Shown here in pieces: positions 3,858 through 5,387 of a stretch of DNA of 5,387 nucleotides. Source of the DNA: Caldilineae bacterium. Lineage in GTDB: Bacteria; Chloroflexota; Anaerolineae; J102. The stretch's first letter is position 1. Each line of letters starts with the position of its first letter. The stretch spans positions 1 to 5,387 of the forward strand of contig DUEF01000270.1 in assembly GCA_011176555.1 (NCBI GenBank), read 5' to 3'. Both the position numbers and the translations under genes were made by a program. Below the pieces are notes generated by a model that ran no database searches, was not told where the DNA came from, and was given only the letters and a program-made list of their open reading frames with translations.

Positions 3858-5387
3858 CTACACTGTGAGTTGCTCCGCCAGCGCCTCCGGTTCCGTCACC
3901 GGCAGGTTGCAGACGAAATTGCGACAAACGTAGGCCGCGGGCCGGTCGTTGACAAGCGAGCGGTCGGCCAGTAGGGGCAACACTGGCGGTTGCCCGGCCA
4001 CTTGCGGTTGCCCGGCCCCAGGATCAAAACCCGCCATCACCGTATCCGGCAACCAGCGTTCGTACACGGTCTGGCGCAGCGCCTGGGTGCGGGCATCAGC
4101 GGGGTCGCCGACGATGGCGATCTCGCGGCTGGGGCGCAGATAAAAATCGAGGGCCGAGAGCAAATGGCCGAAGCCGCTGGGCTGGGTGGCCAGGGCGTGG
4201 CGCATGATGCGAAAAATGCTCTCACTGCGCTCCGCGTACTCGTAACGCTCCAGCAGACGGCCGAGGCGCATGGCCGCGGTGGCGTAAGCGCTGTTGCCGC
4301 TGGGCTCGGCGTTGTCGAAGAAATCCTTGCGCCGCACGATCAGGGTTTCGTGGTCGTCGCTGGTGTGGAAAGCCGCGCCGTTCTCGTCATCCCAGAAATG
4401 CTCGTGCACGATCTGCAACAAACGGTCGGCCTCGAACAGCCAGCGGTCATCGAAAGTGGCCTGATAGAGCGCCACCAGGCCTTCGGCGATCACCGTGTAA
4501 TCCTCCAAATAGCCATTGAGCGTGGCCCGACCATCCTTCCACGACCGGAACAGCCTGCCTCGCCCGTCCAGCATCTCGCCAAGGATGAACTCGGCGTTGC
4601 GAAGGGCGGCGTCCAGATAATCGGGTCGGGCCAGGGCCGCGCCCGCCTCCGCGAACGTCCGCAGCATCAGGCCGTTCCAGGCGGCCAGCACCTTATCGTC
4701 CAGCCCCGGTTTGATGCGCTGCTCCCGCGCGGCGAAGAGGCGCTCCCGCCCCCGGTCGAGCGCCACGCGCAACTGCTCGGGTGAAACGCCAGTAGCCTGG
4801 GCGACGGTTTCGATGTCCTCATCCACATGCAGGATGTTCACGCCCTCCCAATTCCCCTGCTCGCTAACATCGAAATAGCGGCAAAATAGCTCGCCATCGG
4901 CGTCACCGAGGATGGATTTGACTTCGTCAACCGTCCAGACGAAGAACTTGCCCTCGACGCCTTCGCTATCCGCGTCCTGGGTGCTGTAAAACCCGCCCGC
5001 GGGGTCTGTCATCTCGCGCAGAACGTAATCCAGCGTCTCCTCGACGATGCCGCGGAAAAAGGCGTCGCCGCTGATCTGCCAGGCGTAGAGATAGACGCGG
5101 GCCAGCAGGGCGTTGTCGTACAACATTTTCTCGAAATGCGGGACCAGCCAGATGGCGTCGGTGCTGTAGCGATGGAAGCCGCCGCCGAGCTGGTCGTACA
5201 TGCCGCCGTTGGCCATCTTGCGCAGCGTGTGCGTGGCCATGGCCAGGGCTCCGGCGTTGCCAGTGCGCTCGTACTGCCGCAACAGAAACTCCAGAGTCAT
5301 GGCCTGGGGGAATTTCGGGGCCCCGCCGAAGCCGCCCTCGCCATCGTCGTAGTGCTGGTAGAGTTGAGCGAAGGCCGCGTCGAGCAG
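3858..5387 (-). CDS. YyaL/SSP411-family protein (DUF255), C-terminal part; N-terminus outside window
   Basis: An open frame of 509 codons runs from the right edge to TAG at 3858. It does not start at ATG 5300: conserved GGFGGAPKFPQ lies before it (visible residues 18-28), so the gene continues beyond 5387. Further signatures: GGMYDQLGGGFHRYSTD (61-77), PHFEKMLYDNALL (83-95), GGFYSTQDADSEGVEGK (131-147), then DDKVLAAWNGLM, RRKDFFDNAEPSGNSAYA, and C-terminal AYVCRNFVCNLPVT (485-498) with C488 and C493. This is the alpha/alpha-barrel region, resembling six-hairpin glycosidases, of YyaL/SPATA20 proteins, whose usual length is near 690. The missing 170-180 residues should hold the thioredoxin-like domain. 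The biochemical role is unknown; an N-acyl-sugar epimerase-like fold is only structural analogy. It lies 79 bp upstream of the AbrB-like gene on the same strand. No frameshift or missing signature is seen. Confidence 0.9.
   Translation of the reverse strand: MLDAAFAQLYQHYDDGEGGFGGAPKFPQAMTLEFLLRQYERTGNAGALAMATHTLRKMANGGMYDQLGGGFHRYSTDAIWLVPHFEKMLYDNALLARVYLYAWQISGDAFFRGIVEETLDYVLREMTDPAGGFYSTQDADSEGVEGKFFVWTVDEVKSILGDADGELFCRYFDVSEQGNWEGVNILHVDEDIETVAQATGVSPEQLRVALDRGRERLFAAREQRIKPGLDDKVLAAWNGLMLRTFAEAGAALARPDYLDAALRNAEFILGEMLDGRGRLFRSWKDGRATLNGYLEDYTVIAEGLVALYQATFDDRWLFEADRLLQIVHEHFWDDENGAAFHTSDDHETLIVRRKDFFDNAEPSGNSAYATAAMRLGRLLERYEYAERSESIFRIMRHALATQPSGFGHLLSALDFYLRPSREIAIVGDPADARTQALRQTVYERWLPDTVMAGFDPGAGQPQVAGQPPVLPLLADRSLVNDRPAAYVCRNFVCNLPVTEPEALAEQLTV

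Noticed and set aside
3990..4784. 264-codon plus-strand open frame opposite the YyaL-family gene
   Set aside because: Antisense shadow of a conserved protein; the sequence is rich in Gly, Ala and Gln with no domain.
5298..5300. ATG at 5300 as the start of the YyaL-family protein
   Set aside because: The frame stays open to the window edge and encodes conserved GGFGGAPKFPQ before this codon, so it is an internal methionine.

Overview
The window is a piece of bacterial chromosome. It holds six protein genes, two of them cut by the window edges, plus regulatory and repeat structure between them. Most of it is GC-rich (a hand count of the line at 5041-5100 gives about 63% GC). The left end, up to about 545, is clearly more AT-rich (about 43-48% in two lines counted by hand). 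No RNA gene, CRISPR array, insertion sequence or integrase is visible. The organism cannot be fixed from the sequence alone. Heptanucleotide tracts built on GCAATCC, hairpin repeats of the ATTGCTTCGC...GCAATGAC type, and the mix of a UvsE-like nuclease, DUF123, a YyaL-type protein and Phd/AbrB regulators remind me of Chloroflexota (Anaerolineae-like) genomes. This is a low-confidence guess.

Left module (1-558, minus strand): a Phd/YefM-family antitoxin-like regulator (249-488) is followed after 13 bp by the N-terminal part of a DPPY-motif DNA methyltransferase (1-235), which runs off the window. A near-consensus sigma70-type promoter (TTGACA, 17 bp, TATGAT) lies upstream, with a tandem 9-bp repeat over the expected transcription start. 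This looks like an autoregulated operon in which the usual toxin gene is replaced by a DNA methylase. Together with the base composition it suggests an acquired modification or restriction-modification module.

Middle (559-2483, plus strand): a 400-residue C-methyltransferase-type SAM enzyme, then a 173-residue DUF123 GIY-YIG-like protein. Each gene ends at or in a REP-like hairpin element followed by a T-run, probably acting as a terminator. The second element appears to have supplied the last codons of the DUF123 gene.

Right (2484-5387, minus strand): reading in the direction of transcription, a YyaL/DUF255-family protein (N-terminus outside the window), a lone AbrB/MazE-type DNA-binding protein, and a UvsE-like UV damage endonuclease. 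Gaps of 79 and 95 bp make them neighbours on one strand but not a tightly coupled operon. uvsE converges on the DUF123 gene, so two proteins with nuclease folds sit end to end. The uvsE-like protein keeps the family's metal-ligand residues but, as far as I can align it from memory, not its damage-probing residues.
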